Of a stretch of DNA of 64,000 nucleotides, positions 45,704 to 53,099 are shown piece after piece. Every line of letters starts with the position of its first letter. Position 1 is the stretch's first letter. The stretch covers positions 1,302,001-1,366,000 of the forward strand of contig NZ_JAIMBW010000001.1 of the NCBI RefSeq assembly GCF_019195455.1, written 5' to 3'. A program made the position numbers and the translations under genes. The notes under the pieces were generated by a model, which made no database searches, was not told the origin of the DNA, and saw only the letters and a list, made by a program, of their open reading frames with translations. The DNA comes from Gymnodinialimonas phycosphaerae. Its GTDB lineage: Bacteria; Pseudomonadota; Alphaproteobacteria; Rhodobacterales; Rhodobacteraceae.

Positions 45704-46726
45704 ATGCCCGATGCCCTCTCCCGCCTGCTTGCCGCCCGTGACTGGCTACTGGCCGATGGGGCGACGGGCACGACGCTGTTCAACATGGGGTTGCAGTCGG
45801 GCGATGCGCCCGAGTTGTGGAACGTCGACCACCCCGACCGGATCACGCAACTCTACAAGGGCGCGGTCGATGCGGGCAGCGACCTGTTTCTGACCAATTC
45901 TTTCGGCGGCACCGCCGCGCGCCTGAAGCTGCACGATGCCCAGTCCCGCGTGCACGAGTTGAACAAGGCAGCCGCAGAAATCGGCCGCGAGGTTGCCGAC
46001 ACCGCGGGCCGCGACGTTGTCGTTGCGGGCTCCATGGGGCCGACTGGCGAAATCATGGCTCCGATGGGCAAACTCACCCACGCGCTTGCCGTCGAGATGT
46101 TCCATGAACAGGCCGAGGGCCTGAAAGCGGGCGGCGCAGATGTGTTGTGGGTCGAGACGATCTCGGCCCCCGAAGAATACAAAGCCGCCGCCGAGGCCGC
46201 GAAGCTGGCCGACATGCCCTGGTGCGGCACGATGAGCTTTGACACCGCAGGCCGCACGATGATGGGCCTGACCTCGGCCGCCATGGCGGCGATGGTCGAA
46301 AAGCTGGACCACAAACCTTTGGCATATGGCGCCAACTGCGGCGTCGGCGCGTCGGATCTTCTGCGCACGACCCTGGGATTTCGCGCGTCGGGCACTACGC
46401 GGCCGATCGTGGCCAAGGGCAACGCGGGCATCCCCAAATACGTCGATGGCCACATCCACTATGACGGCACGCCCGAATTGATGGCGCGCTATGCCGTGCT
46501 TGCCCGGGACTGCGGCGCGACCATCATCGGCGGGTGCTGTGGCACCACGCCCGAACACCTGAAGCATATGCGCGCCGCCCTTGAGAACACGCCCCGAGGT
46601 GACAGCCCGAGCCTTGAGCAGATCGCAGAAGAGCTTGGCGGGTTTTCGTCCGGCGTCGATGGCACGGAAGAAGGCGGAGGCGGACCCGCGCGGGAGCGCC
46701 GCGGCCGACGCCGCGCCCGGACCTGA
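45704..46726 (+). CDS. bmt: Homocysteine S-methyltransferase (BHMT-type, MetH module 1)
   Basis: 340 residues, homocysteine-binding (beta/alpha)8 barrel. Zinc ligands are Cys212 in GANCGVG and Cys278-Cys279 in GGCCGTTPEH. DGATGTTLFNMG is the family N-terminal signature. With the corrinoid protein encoded at 48.4 kb, this fits the homocysteine module of a split cobalamin-dependent methionine synthase; true betaine use is possible but less supported. The C-terminal tail (about 318-340) is Gly/Arg-rich and not part of the barrel. Preceded by the 40-bp tandem repeats. Confidence 0.92.
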   Translation: MPDALSRLLAARDWLLADGATGTTLFNMGLQSGDAPELWNVDHPDRITQLYKGAVDAGSDLFLTNSFGGTAARLKLHDAQSRVHELNKAAAEIGREVADTAGRDVVVAGSMGPTGEIMAPMGKLTHALAVEMFHEQAEGLKAGGADVLWVETISAPEEYKAAAEAAKLADMPWCGTMSFDTAGRTMMGLTSAAMAAMVEKLDHKPLAYGANCGVGASDLLRTTLGFRASGTTRPIVAKGNAGIPKYVDGHIHYDGTPELMARYAVLARDCGATIIGGCCGTTPEHLKHMRAALENTPRGDSPSLEQIAEELGGFSSGVDGTEEGGGGPARERRGRRRART

Positions 46727-46770
46727 ACCCGTTTACGTAAGATTAACCAGAATCCGGCGATCGTCACCGG

Positions 46771-47019
46771 ATGGATGATCTCTTTGCACATGCCCCCGCC
46801 CTGCCCCCGACACTGGAAGCCGACCGATGGCTTGCCCATCTTTTCTCGGCCAAATCCGCGATCCGCGGCACCGTCGTGCGCCGCAAGGCGCGCGACGTCG
46901 AACGCATCGTGGGCTGGCCTCGCTTCCGCCACGAGCTGCGCCGCCGCGGGTACCGCGCCGTGCGCAACGGCTCCCAGGTCATCGTTTTCTGCAACGCCGA
47001 ACCTATTCACCCGATCTGA
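46771..47019 (+). CDS. Small basic protein of unknown function
   Basis: 82 residues, Arg-rich centre (VVRRKARDVERIVGWPRFRHELRRRGYRAVRNGSQVIVFCN). Codon use matches neighbours, and it lies alone between bmt and the convergent radical-SAM gene, followed at once by the palindrome array. No convincing ribosome site. Not recognised. Confidence 0.6.
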   Translation: MDDLFAHAPALPPTLEADRWLAHLFSAKSAIRGTVVRRKARDVERIVGWPRFRHELRRRGYRAVRNGSQVIVFCNAEPIHPI

Positions 47020-47028
47020 CGGCGCGCC

Positions 47029-47118
47029 CCAGACTTTTGCAAAAGTCTGGACAAAGCCTTGCAAGGCTTTGCAACAAGCCCTTGCAAGGGCTTGGAAAGA
47101 GTTTTGCAAAACTCTTTC
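47029..47118. repeat. Four TTGCAA-core palindromes (copy B of family)
   Basis: Four perfect palindromes in tandem: 22 bp with half CCAGACTTTTG (47029-47050), 20 bp with half CAAAGCCTTG (47052-47071), 20 bp with half CAAGCCCTTG (47075-47094), 24 bp with half GAAAGAGTTTTG (47095-47118). Centres are 22, 23 and 22 bp apart, each on TTGCAA. Lies between convergent genes. The first two units also occur at 27617-27658 in opposite order. Confidence 0.95.
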
Positions 47119-47140
47119 ACGGCGCCCACGACCATCACGC

Positions 47141-48211
47141 TCAAAACAAGGCCAGTTGATCGCCCCGCGCCAACGGCACCGCGAACAGATCGCGCCGCAA
47201 CGGCGGCAGCCGTTCGGCCAGCCCCGCCGCCCGCACCGCGCGTTTGAACCGCTGCTGCAACAACTCCGCCCAGATCCCCTCGCCCCGCATCCGCTTGCCA
47301 AACTCGGCCTCGTAGGGCTTGCCGCCGTGCATGTCGCGCAGCTTGGACATCACGCGGCCCCGCCGCTCGGGGTAGTGTTCTGCCAGCCATTCCTGCCACA
47401 AGTCCGCCACCTCGCGCGGCAAGCGGATCGGGATCATGCTCGCCGCGACAGCGCCCGCATCTCGGGCCGCCGCCACAATCCCCTCCAACTCATGGTCGGT
47501 CAGGCCCGGCACCAGCGGCGAAAGCATCACCCGCACCGGCACACCGGCCTTGGCCAGCACCTCGATAGCACGCAGACGGCGCACGGGCGATGGCACACGG
47601 GGTTCCATCTTGCGCGCCAGATCCGCCTGCAACGTCGTGACCGAGATACCAACGCGGGCCAAGCCCGCCTGCCCCATCTCGGCCAGGATATCCACGTCAC
47701 GCTCGATCAAGGTGCCCTTGGTGGCGATGCCCACCGGGCGCCGGAACGTCTGCAAGACCTCCAGCACGCCGCGCATGATGCAACGATCACGTTCGATGGG
47801 CTGATAGGCATCGGTATTGGTACCGATGGCGATCGTGTCGCAGCGATAGGAGGGGCGGCGCAGCTCGGCCTCCAGAACCTCCGCCGCGTTGGGCCGCGCA
47901 ATCAGCCTGGTCTCGAAATCCAGCCCCGGCGACAGGCCCAGGTACGCATGCGACGGCCGCGCGAAGCAATAGACGCAGCCGTGCTCGCACCCCCGGTAAG
48001 GGTTGAGCGAGCGGTCAAACGAAATATCAGGCGAGGTGTTGCGGGTGATGATACTGCGCGCGACCTCTTCAGTCACCTCCGTGCGCAGGGGCGGCAGGTC
48101 TTCTTCAATGTCCCACCCGTCGTCCACGGCCTCCCGGCCATGGCGCTCGAACCGCCCGACAGCGTTGCTCTGCACGCCGCGCCCGCGGGCTGGATTGCCC
48201 TTCACTCTCAT
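47141..48211 (-). CDS. PA0069-family radical SAM protein
   Basis: About 356 residues. Radical SAM core with CEHGCVYC (CxxxCxxC) binding the 4Fe-4S cluster, plus NPYRGCEHG and ISVTTLQADLARKMEPR. The family is grouped with SplB-like proteins (DNA photolyase-type radical SAM enzymes), but no reaction is proven. The ATG at 48211 starts the conserved RGRGVQSNAVGRFERH region; an ATG at 48229 would lie inside the candidate LexA box (48224-48238), so I prefer 48211. Confidence 0.9.
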   Translation of the reverse strand: MRVKGNPARGRGVQSNAVGRFERHGREAVDDGWDIEEDLPPLRTEVTEEVARSIITRNTSPDISFDRSLNPYRGCEHGCVYCFARPSHAYLGLSPGLDFETRLIARPNAAEVLEAELRRPSYRCDTIAIGTNTDAYQPIERDRCIMRGVLEVLQTFRRPVGIATKGTLIERDVDILAEMGQAGLARVGISVTTLQADLARKMEPRVPSPVRRLRAIEVLAKAGVPVRVMLSPLVPGLTDHELEGIVAAARDAGAVAASMIPIRLPREVADLWQEWLAEHYPERRGRVMSKLRDMHGGKPYEAEFGKRMRGEGIWAELLQQRFKRAVRAAGLAERLPPLRRDLFAVPLARGDQLALF

Positions 48212-48223
48212 CGGGAAAAAATA

Positions 48224-48238
48224 GAACATACGCAGAAC
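48224..48238 (-). promoter_or_regulatory. Candidate LexA (SOS) box before the radical-SAM gene
   Basis: Exact GTTC-N7-GTTC on the minus strand (GAAC ATACGCA GAAC on plus), 13 bp upstream of the ATG at 48211, followed by TATTTTTT that could serve as -10. Chance matches in a 64-kb window are possible, but placement directly before a photolyase-like gene is suggestive. Confidence 0.5.
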
Positions 48239-48321
48239 ATCGGCAACCGACGTCGCGCAGCCCTCGCTCCATGTCGCAAACAGCCGTCAAGCCAAGACTG
48301 AAAACCTTAGATAGTGAAAAA

Positions 48322-48341
48322 AACCGGCACGTCCGCCGGTT
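48322..48341 (+). promoter_or_regulatory. Hairpin beside the corrinoid-protein ribosome site
   Basis: Stem AACCGGC / GCCGGTT with a 6-nt loop, ending one base before GCAGGGAA, the likely ribosome-binding stretch for the ATG at 48358. It could modulate translation. It does not match the SAM-II, SAM/SAH or cobalamin riboswitch patterns I know. Confidence 0.35.
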
Positions 48342-48357
48342 AGCAGGGAAGCCCACC

Positions 48358-49065
48358 ATGTCTGACCAAGAAGACGACATCATCCTGTCCGAGCTGAACG
48401 ACGAAGACCTCGTCGCTCAGATGTTCGACGATCTGTATGACGGCCTCAAAGAAGAAATCGAGGAAGGCGTGAACATCTTGCTGGAACGCAAGTGGGAACC
48501 CTACCGCGTCCTGACCGAGGCGCTCGTGGGCGGCATGACCATCGTCGGCAACGACTTCCGCGATGGGATCCTTTTCGTGCCCGAGGTTCTGATGGCGGCC
48601 AACGCCATGAAGGGCGGCATGGCGATCCTGAAGCCCCTGTTGATCGAAACGGGCGCGCCGCGCGTCGGCAAGATGGTGATCGGCACCGTCAAGGGCGACA
48701 TCCACGACATCGGCAAGAACCTTGTGGGGATGATGATGGAAGGGGCAGGCTTCGAGGTGGTGGACCTTGGCATCAACAACGCCGTGGAGGGCTATCTGGA
48801 GGCGCTGGAGACCGAGAAGCCCGATATCCTTGGCATGTCCGCCCTGCTGACGACGACAATGCCCTACATGAAGGTCGTGATCGACACGATGGTCGAACAG
48901 GGCATCCGGGACGACTACATCGTGCTGGTCGGCGGCGCGCCCCTGAATGATGAATTCGGCAAGGCCATTGGCGCGGACGCCTACTGCCGCGACGCCGCTG
49001 TAGCGGTGGAAACGGCCAAGGAATGGGTGGCGCGCAAGCACAACCAGATGAGCGCCTCCGCCTGA
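48358..49065 (+). CDS. Methyltransferase cognate corrinoid protein (MetH B12 module)
   Basis: 235 residues. N-terminal four-helix cap (about 1-95, MVGG-type LVGGMTIVGNDF), then a B12-binding Rossmann domain with GDIHDIGKN (His116 is the lower axial cobalt ligand), SALLTTTMPYMK and LVGGAPLN. Carries the methyl group as methyl-Co(III). In Rhodobacterales such a protein works with a separate homocysteine methyltransferase, as encoded at 45.7 kb. The start at 48358 is the conserved one. A terminator follows the gene. Confidence 0.93.
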   Translation: MSDQEDDIILSELNDEDLVAQMFDDLYDGLKEEIEEGVNILLERKWEPYRVLTEALVGGMTIVGNDFRDGILFVPEVLMAANAMKGGMAILKPLLIETGAPRVGKMVIGTVKGDIHDIGKNLVGMMMEGAGFEVVDLGINNAVEGYLEALETEKPDILGMSALLTTTMPYMKVVIDTMVEQGIRDDYIVLVGGAPLNDEFGKAIGADAYCRDAAVAVETAKEWVARKHNQMSASA

Positions 49066-49085
49066 TCCGAAACGTGTGCTATGAC

Positions 49086-49121
49086 AGGCCTGCGCCGGGA
49101 CATCCCCAGCGCAGGCCTTTT
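49086..49121 (+). terminator. Rho-independent terminator of the corrinoid-protein gene
   Basis: Stem AGGCCTGCGC / GCGCAGGCCT (49086-49095 with 49109-49118), followed by a short T-run (TTTT from 49118). Confidence 0.8.
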
Positions 49122-49138
49122 CATGTCCGGACACGCCC

Positions 49139-49558
49139 ATGATCGACGTCATCCTTGCAACACCGCGACACGTCTCCCTCTTCGGCAACGTCCATGAAGA
49201 CGTTTTCGACGGCCCGATCATCCCGGCGATGTTGGACAGTTTTCTCGCCGACCAGAAGCAGCACATCTTCATCGCCCTGGACGACGGCCTCATCTGCGGC
49301 ATGTGTTCCGGGATGCATCATCACCACCCCGACAAGGCCCCGGATATGTGGATCAACGAATTAAGCGTGGCCGAACCCTGGCGCCGTCGCGGCATTGCCA
49401 CCCGCCTGATCACCGCCCTTTGCGATCACGCGCGCACCCTCTCGTGCCATGAGATCTGGGTGATTGCCGACCCCACGGACATGGCCGAGGGGTTCTATGC
49501 CAGCCTCGAATGGCGCAAAGACGGCACCCGTCTGGCGATGTTTTCGGACACGCTTTAG
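49139..49558 (+). CDS. GNAT family N-acetyltransferase
   Basis: 139 residues, GNAT fold. Acetyl-CoA pyrophosphate loop is RRRGIATRLI in LSVAEPWRRRGIATRL, followed by FYASLEWRKDGTRLAMFSDTL at the end. Substrate unknown. Starts 18 bp after a terminator, so probably a separate unit. Confidence 0.9.
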   Translation: MIDVILATPRHVSLFGNVHEDVFDGPIIPAMLDSFLADQKQHIFIALDDGLICGMCSGMHHHHPDKAPDMWINELSVAEPWRRRGIATRLITALCDHARTLSCHEIWVIADPTDMAEGFYASLEWRKDGTRLAMFSDTL

Positions 49559-49596
49559 CGGTTGCGCCCGCCCGGACCTGCGGGCCTAGTAGCCCC

Positions 49597-50478
49597 ATGT
49601 CAGACCCCCGTTCCATGATGCCCCCTCGCGACCTTGCGCTGGTTCTTCTCGTCATCGTGGCGTGGGGGTCTAACTTTACCGCGATGAAGCTGGTGCTGGA
49701 CGAGCTGCCGCCCTTCCTGTTCGTCGGGCTGCGCTTTGCAATCCTTGTGCCCCTGATCGTCTTCTTCCCGCGCCCCGCCTCGTGGCGGGCAATCGTGGCG
49801 ATCGGGCTGCTGGTCAACATGGGCCAGTTCGGGTTCCTCTTCTCGGCCATGCGGGCGGATGTGACGGCGGGATTGGCCTCGCTGATCCTGCAAAGCCAGG
49901 CGCCGCTGACGATCCTTCTGGCGGCCATCTTCTTTGGCGAACGGGTCAGCTGGCCACAAATCCTGGGCGTGGCGCTGGCCTGCCTTGGCGTGGCGGGCTT
50001 CGGCGTCGCAGGGGGCGGCAACATCACCCTGATCGGCCTGGGGTTGGTGCTTTGCGGCGCGCTCTGTTGGGCCTGCGGCAACCTCGTCTTCCGCCGCCTG
50101 CCGGGCGTCAATATGGCCGCGCTTTTCATCTGGGCCAGCCTGATCCCGCCCCTGCCGATGTTGGGCCTGTCCCTGGCGGTAGAGGGCCCCGCCCCCTTCG
50201 CCACCATCGCCGCCATGGGTCCCAGCGGCTGGGCGGGCGTCTTTTACGTGGCGATCCTTTCGACCATCATCGGCTATTCGATCTGGGGCGGGCTGTTGTC
50301 GCGCCACCCGGCGGCGCTGGTCACCCCCTTCGCGCTTGGCATTCCCATCGTCGGCCTGCTGACCGCCTGGGCCGTCCTGGGCGAGACCGTCGGCCCGTGG
50401 GAGGCGTTCTCCGGCGCCATCATCCTGGGCGGCATCGCCTTGGCGGTGTTGGGGCCCCGGCTCTTTCGGGTGCGCTGA
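49597..50478 (+). CDS. EamA/DMT-family transporter
   Basis: 293 residues, ten predicted membrane helices in two EamA halves. Typical WGSNFTAMKLVLDELPP start and LQSQAPLTILLAAIFFGERVS in the first half, GIPIVGLLTAWAVLGETVGPWE in the second. Metabolite exporter of unknown substrate. ATGs at 49615 and 49618 are alternatives. Confidence 0.9.
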   Translation: MSDPRSMMPPRDLALVLLVIVAWGSNFTAMKLVLDELPPFLFVGLRFAILVPLIVFFPRPASWRAIVAIGLLVNMGQFGFLFSAMRADVTAGLASLILQSQAPLTILLAAIFFGERVSWPQILGVALACLGVAGFGVAGGGNITLIGLGLVLCGALCWACGNLVFRRLPGVNMAALFIWASLIPPLPMLGLSLAVEGPAPFATIAAMGPSGWAGVFYVAILSTIIGYSIWGGLLSRHPAALVTPFALGIPIVGLLTAWAVLGETVGPWEAFSGAIILGGIALAVLGPRLFRVR

Positions 50479-50547
50479 ATTGGCCCATGGGCGCGCGCCA
50501 CGGCCGCCCCATATGCCGTTGGGAAAACACCAAAAAAGGGCTGAAAC

Positions 50548-50739
50548 ATGATCTCCATCCAGGCGAAAATCATCCTTGGCGCCGTGGCTTTCGCCATTGT
50601 CGCCTCGGCGCTTACGATCTGGCTGATCCTGGCGTGGGGCAATGGCGCCTTCGCCATGGTCGTGCCGCTGGCACTGGCAGGCGCCTTGGCGCTGGTTGTC
50701 TATTCGGTCGTGTTCAAGGGCAAGGGCGGGCCGTCCTGA
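50548..50739 (+). CDS. Small two-helix membrane protein
   Basis: 63 residues: MISIQAKIILGAVAFAIVAS..., two hydrophobic helices (about 7-30 and 35-56) and a basic, Gly-rich end. An AAAAAGGG stretch lies upstream. Not recognised; plausible real gene by composition and position in the gap between transporters. Confidence 0.6.
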   Translation: MISIQAKIILGAVAFAIVASALTIWLILAWGNGAFAMVVPLALAGALALVVYSVVFKGKGGPS

Positions 50740-50758
50740 GGGGCGACCCACCCTTCTG

Positions 50759-51268
50759 TCAGACGCGGGGCCGCGTCAGGTAGTGCACCGTTCCGGCGGC
50801 GGCGACGGCATAGATAACGTGGCCCGCAAGCGCGACCCAGGTGATCCGGGCAAAGCCAAGGAACGCAGGATTGCCGGCGATCCAGGCAATGAAACCAATG
50901 GCAAAGACCCAAAGCGCCACGCCGTAAAGGGCGGCGGCGACGCTCCAATGCAGGCCGGGCACGACACGCGCCATGATCGGCCGGGCGATGAACAGCCAGC
51001 CCACCGGATAGGCGATCACGCCGACCAGAAACAGGTGCATGAAGTTGCCCCAGGCGGCGGAATTCGGCAGCCCCAATGCGCCCAGGAAACCGCGGGCAAG
51101 GCCTACGGGTGCAAGGCCTCCCAGGCCCAGAAGCGGCGCAATCGCCTTGCCCCAAAGATCGAAGGCCAATGTGCCCACCGCGCCCGATAACACGATCAGT
51201 GCAACGGTGTTGAGGGTGATTTCCGGCAAGGCGGTGGCGGGGTTTGCGTTTGTGGTTGTAGCGGTCAT
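50759..51268 (-). CDS. Multi-pass membrane protein of unknown function
   Basis: 169 residues, four to five predicted helices. N-terminal MTATTTNANPATALPEITLN is polar and cytosolic. Contains FARGFLGALGLPNSAAWGNF-like central segment (ARGFLGALGLPNSAAWGNFM) and YPVGWLFIARPIM. Convergent with the small membrane gene, divergent from DUF1638. Not recognised. Confidence 0.8.
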   Translation of the reverse strand: MTATTTNANPATALPEITLNTVALIVLSGAVGTLAFDLWGKAIAPLLGLGGLAPVGLARGFLGALGLPNSAAWGNFMHLFLVGVIAYPVGWLFIARPIMARVVPGLHWSVAAALYGVALWVFAIGFIAWIAGNPAFLGFARITWVALAGHVIYAVAAAGTVHYLTRPRV

Positions 51269-51401
51269 CGGGTCGGGTCCCTTGTCTATGGTGTCGGTTA
51301 TAAGGTTGTGTGGTGTTGTTCTGTGGGGCGACCCTCAACGGGCTAAGACCTCCGCTCAAGCCACGGCTGCGTGAGCGCACGGCGGTGTGAAAGGTGTTTC
51401 A

Positions 51402-52028
51402 ATGCACATAGATGACAATGATCTGGTTAAGCTTGGCATGGATGCACAAAATTCCGGTCGTATTCTGCTGCTGGCCTGCGGGGCGCTGGCCCATGAGGTT
51501 TTGGCGCTCAAGCGGCTAAACACTTGGGATCATTTGGATCTTCATTGCCTGCCTGCGATATTGCACAACACGCCAGACGCGATACCCGACGCGGTAGAGG
51601 CCGCTGTGCGCGCGCGGCGCGCCGATTATGACGACGTTTTCGTGCTCTACGCCGATTGCGGAACCGGCGGATTGTTACAGGCGCGCTGTGCCGATCTGGG
51701 CGTCCAGATGCTGGAAGGCCCCCACTGCTATTCGTTTTTTGAAGGGAATCAGGCCTTCGAGGCGCGCGGCGAGATGACGTGCTTCTACCTGACGGACTTC
51801 CTCGTGAAGCAATTCGACGCCTTCGTCACGAAACCCCTCGGCCTCGACCGCTTTCCCGAACTGCGTGACACGTATTTCGGCAATTACACGACGCTGGTCT
51901 ACCAGGCCCAGGTCGATGATCCTGCGTTGACCGAACTGGCAAAGGGGTATGCGGACCGTTTGGGCCTGGCGTTCGAGCGGCGTTTCACCGGCTACGGTGA
52001 TCTGGAAAGTGCCTTGGCGCGGCTGTGA
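51402..52028 (+). CDS. DUF1638 family protein
   Basis: 208 residues. Contains LLACGALAHEVLALKR, VLYADCGTGGLL and GPHCYSFFEG; the Cys and His residues in these blocks could bind a metal or corrin-related ligand. DUF1638 genes recur near corrinoid methyltransferase genes in Rhodobacterales and methylotrophs, so a role in B12-dependent methyl transfer is likely but unproven. AAGGTG lies eight bases before the ATG at 51402; a GTG at 51387 would include it. Confidence 0.88.
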   Translation: MHIDDNDLVKLGMDAQNSGRILLLACGALAHEVLALKRLNTWDHLDLHCLPAILHNTPDAIPDAVEAAVRARRADYDDVFVLYADCGTGGLLQARCADLGVQMLEGPHCYSFFEGNQAFEARGEMTCFYLTDFLVKQFDAFVTKPLGLDRFPELRDTYFGNYTTLVYQAQVDDPALTELAKGYADRLGLAFERRFTGYGDLESALARL

Positions 52029-52162
52029 TCGCGCGCGGTGTTCAGGCGTCGATTATGTCTATTCCACGAACAACCCGTTTCCGCATCGCATCCCTTTGAC
52101 GCCCCTGTCCAAATGCGCATATGCTTGATTAATTTCAAATAAAAACAGGGTTTTGGGACACA

Positions 52163-52957
52163 ATGGCACTAAACTTCAAATTTCTTTTGGCCGCTGGCGC
52201 CGTCGCGCTCAGCGCGTCGGTCGCATCGGTCGCGTCGGTTGCGTCGGCCAACACCGTCACCTTCGATCCACTCGCCCAGGGCGATGACACGATCTCGCAG
52301 CCGGGCCGTGACAATTACGTCAGCCTGGACCTCAATCAGGACGGCTACAGCGACATCCTGCTTGGCATCAGCGACGGGCGCTTCTCCTTTGGCCGCGCCT
52401 TTGTTCAGGCCCTCTCGGATGAGTTCCGCTTCGTCGATGGCCCCCCCGTTACGCCCGTACCGGTCGAACCGACGCCGAACGACACCCCCCGCGATCTTGA
52501 CGATGCCCCCTTTCAGTTCGTCGCCCCTTACCAGGAAGTGCTGATTTCCGATCGTCTCTATGGCGCAGGCGACACCATCGCCGAGGCGGATTTCTCCACC
52601 AATCGTTTCGACGCCCTGTTCGGCTCTACCTCCGCCAGCTTCCCCAACCTGCTTCCAGAAGTCGGCGATACAGCCAACTTCGGGTTCCGGATCGAGATCG
52701 GCGAAAGCCAATATCAGCAAATCGATGGGTTTCTGCCGACGGGCTTCATTGGCGACAGCCAGGTGTTCTTCGGCTTCCTTCAGGTGTCCCATGGCTCCAT
52801 CGTGATCGGCCAGGCGGGCTACAGCACCGTGCCAGGTGTCTCTGCGGTCATTCCGGGCGGTGGCTCGATTAGCCCGGTGCCCCTGCCCGCTGGTGCCGTG
52901 CTTCTGCTTGGCGCGCTTGGCGGCCTTGGCGCGATGCGCCTGCGTCGCCGCGCGTGA
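52163..52957 (+). CDS. VPLPA-CTERM sorting-domain protein, second copy
   Basis: 264 residues: signal peptide with an unusual repeated SVASVASVASA c-region, a secreted domain (FDPLAQGDDTISQPGRDNYVS..., FGFRIEIGES), and a C-terminal tail VPLPAGAVLLLGALGGLGAM followed by RLRRRA. Same sorting class as the 42.7-kb gene, but the passenger domain is different (longer, with LDLNQDGYSDILLG-type acidic strands). Followed by a strong terminator. Confidence 0.9.
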   Translation: MALNFKFLLAAGAVALSASVASVASVASANTVTFDPLAQGDDTISQPGRDNYVSLDLNQDGYSDILLGISDGRFSFGRAFVQALSDEFRFVDGPPVTPVPVEPTPNDTPRDLDDAPFQFVAPYQEVLISDRLYGAGDTIAEADFSTNRFDALFGSTSASFPNLLPEVGDTANFGFRIEIGESQYQQIDGFLPTGFIGDSQVFFGFLQVSHGSIVIGQAGYSTVPGVSAVIPGGGSISPVPLPAGAVLLLGALGGLGAMRLRRRA

Positions 52958-53014
52958 TCAGAGGTGAATAAAAGGTAAACGAAAATCCTATAATCGTTTA
53001 CTTTCAATATCTTG

Positions 53015-53048
53015 ACCCTCCTGCTCAAGCTTGAGCAGGAGGGTTTTT
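53015..53048 (+). terminator. Terminator with a perfect 30-bp palindrome
   Basis: Half ACCCTCCTGCTCAAG and its exact complement CTTGAGCAGGAGGGT with no loop bases, then T5. Ends transcription of the VPLPA-CTERM gene. Confidence 0.85.
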
Positions 53049-53099
53049 CGTTGTTTCGCGCGCCCCTTTCACGGGCAACCCCACCGAAGCAAGCCCCGT

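Noticed and set aside
46775..48301. Open frame of about 508 codons across the palindrome array
   Set aside because: It spans the palindromes and runs antisense to the radical-SAM gene; the long frame is a by-product of GC bias.
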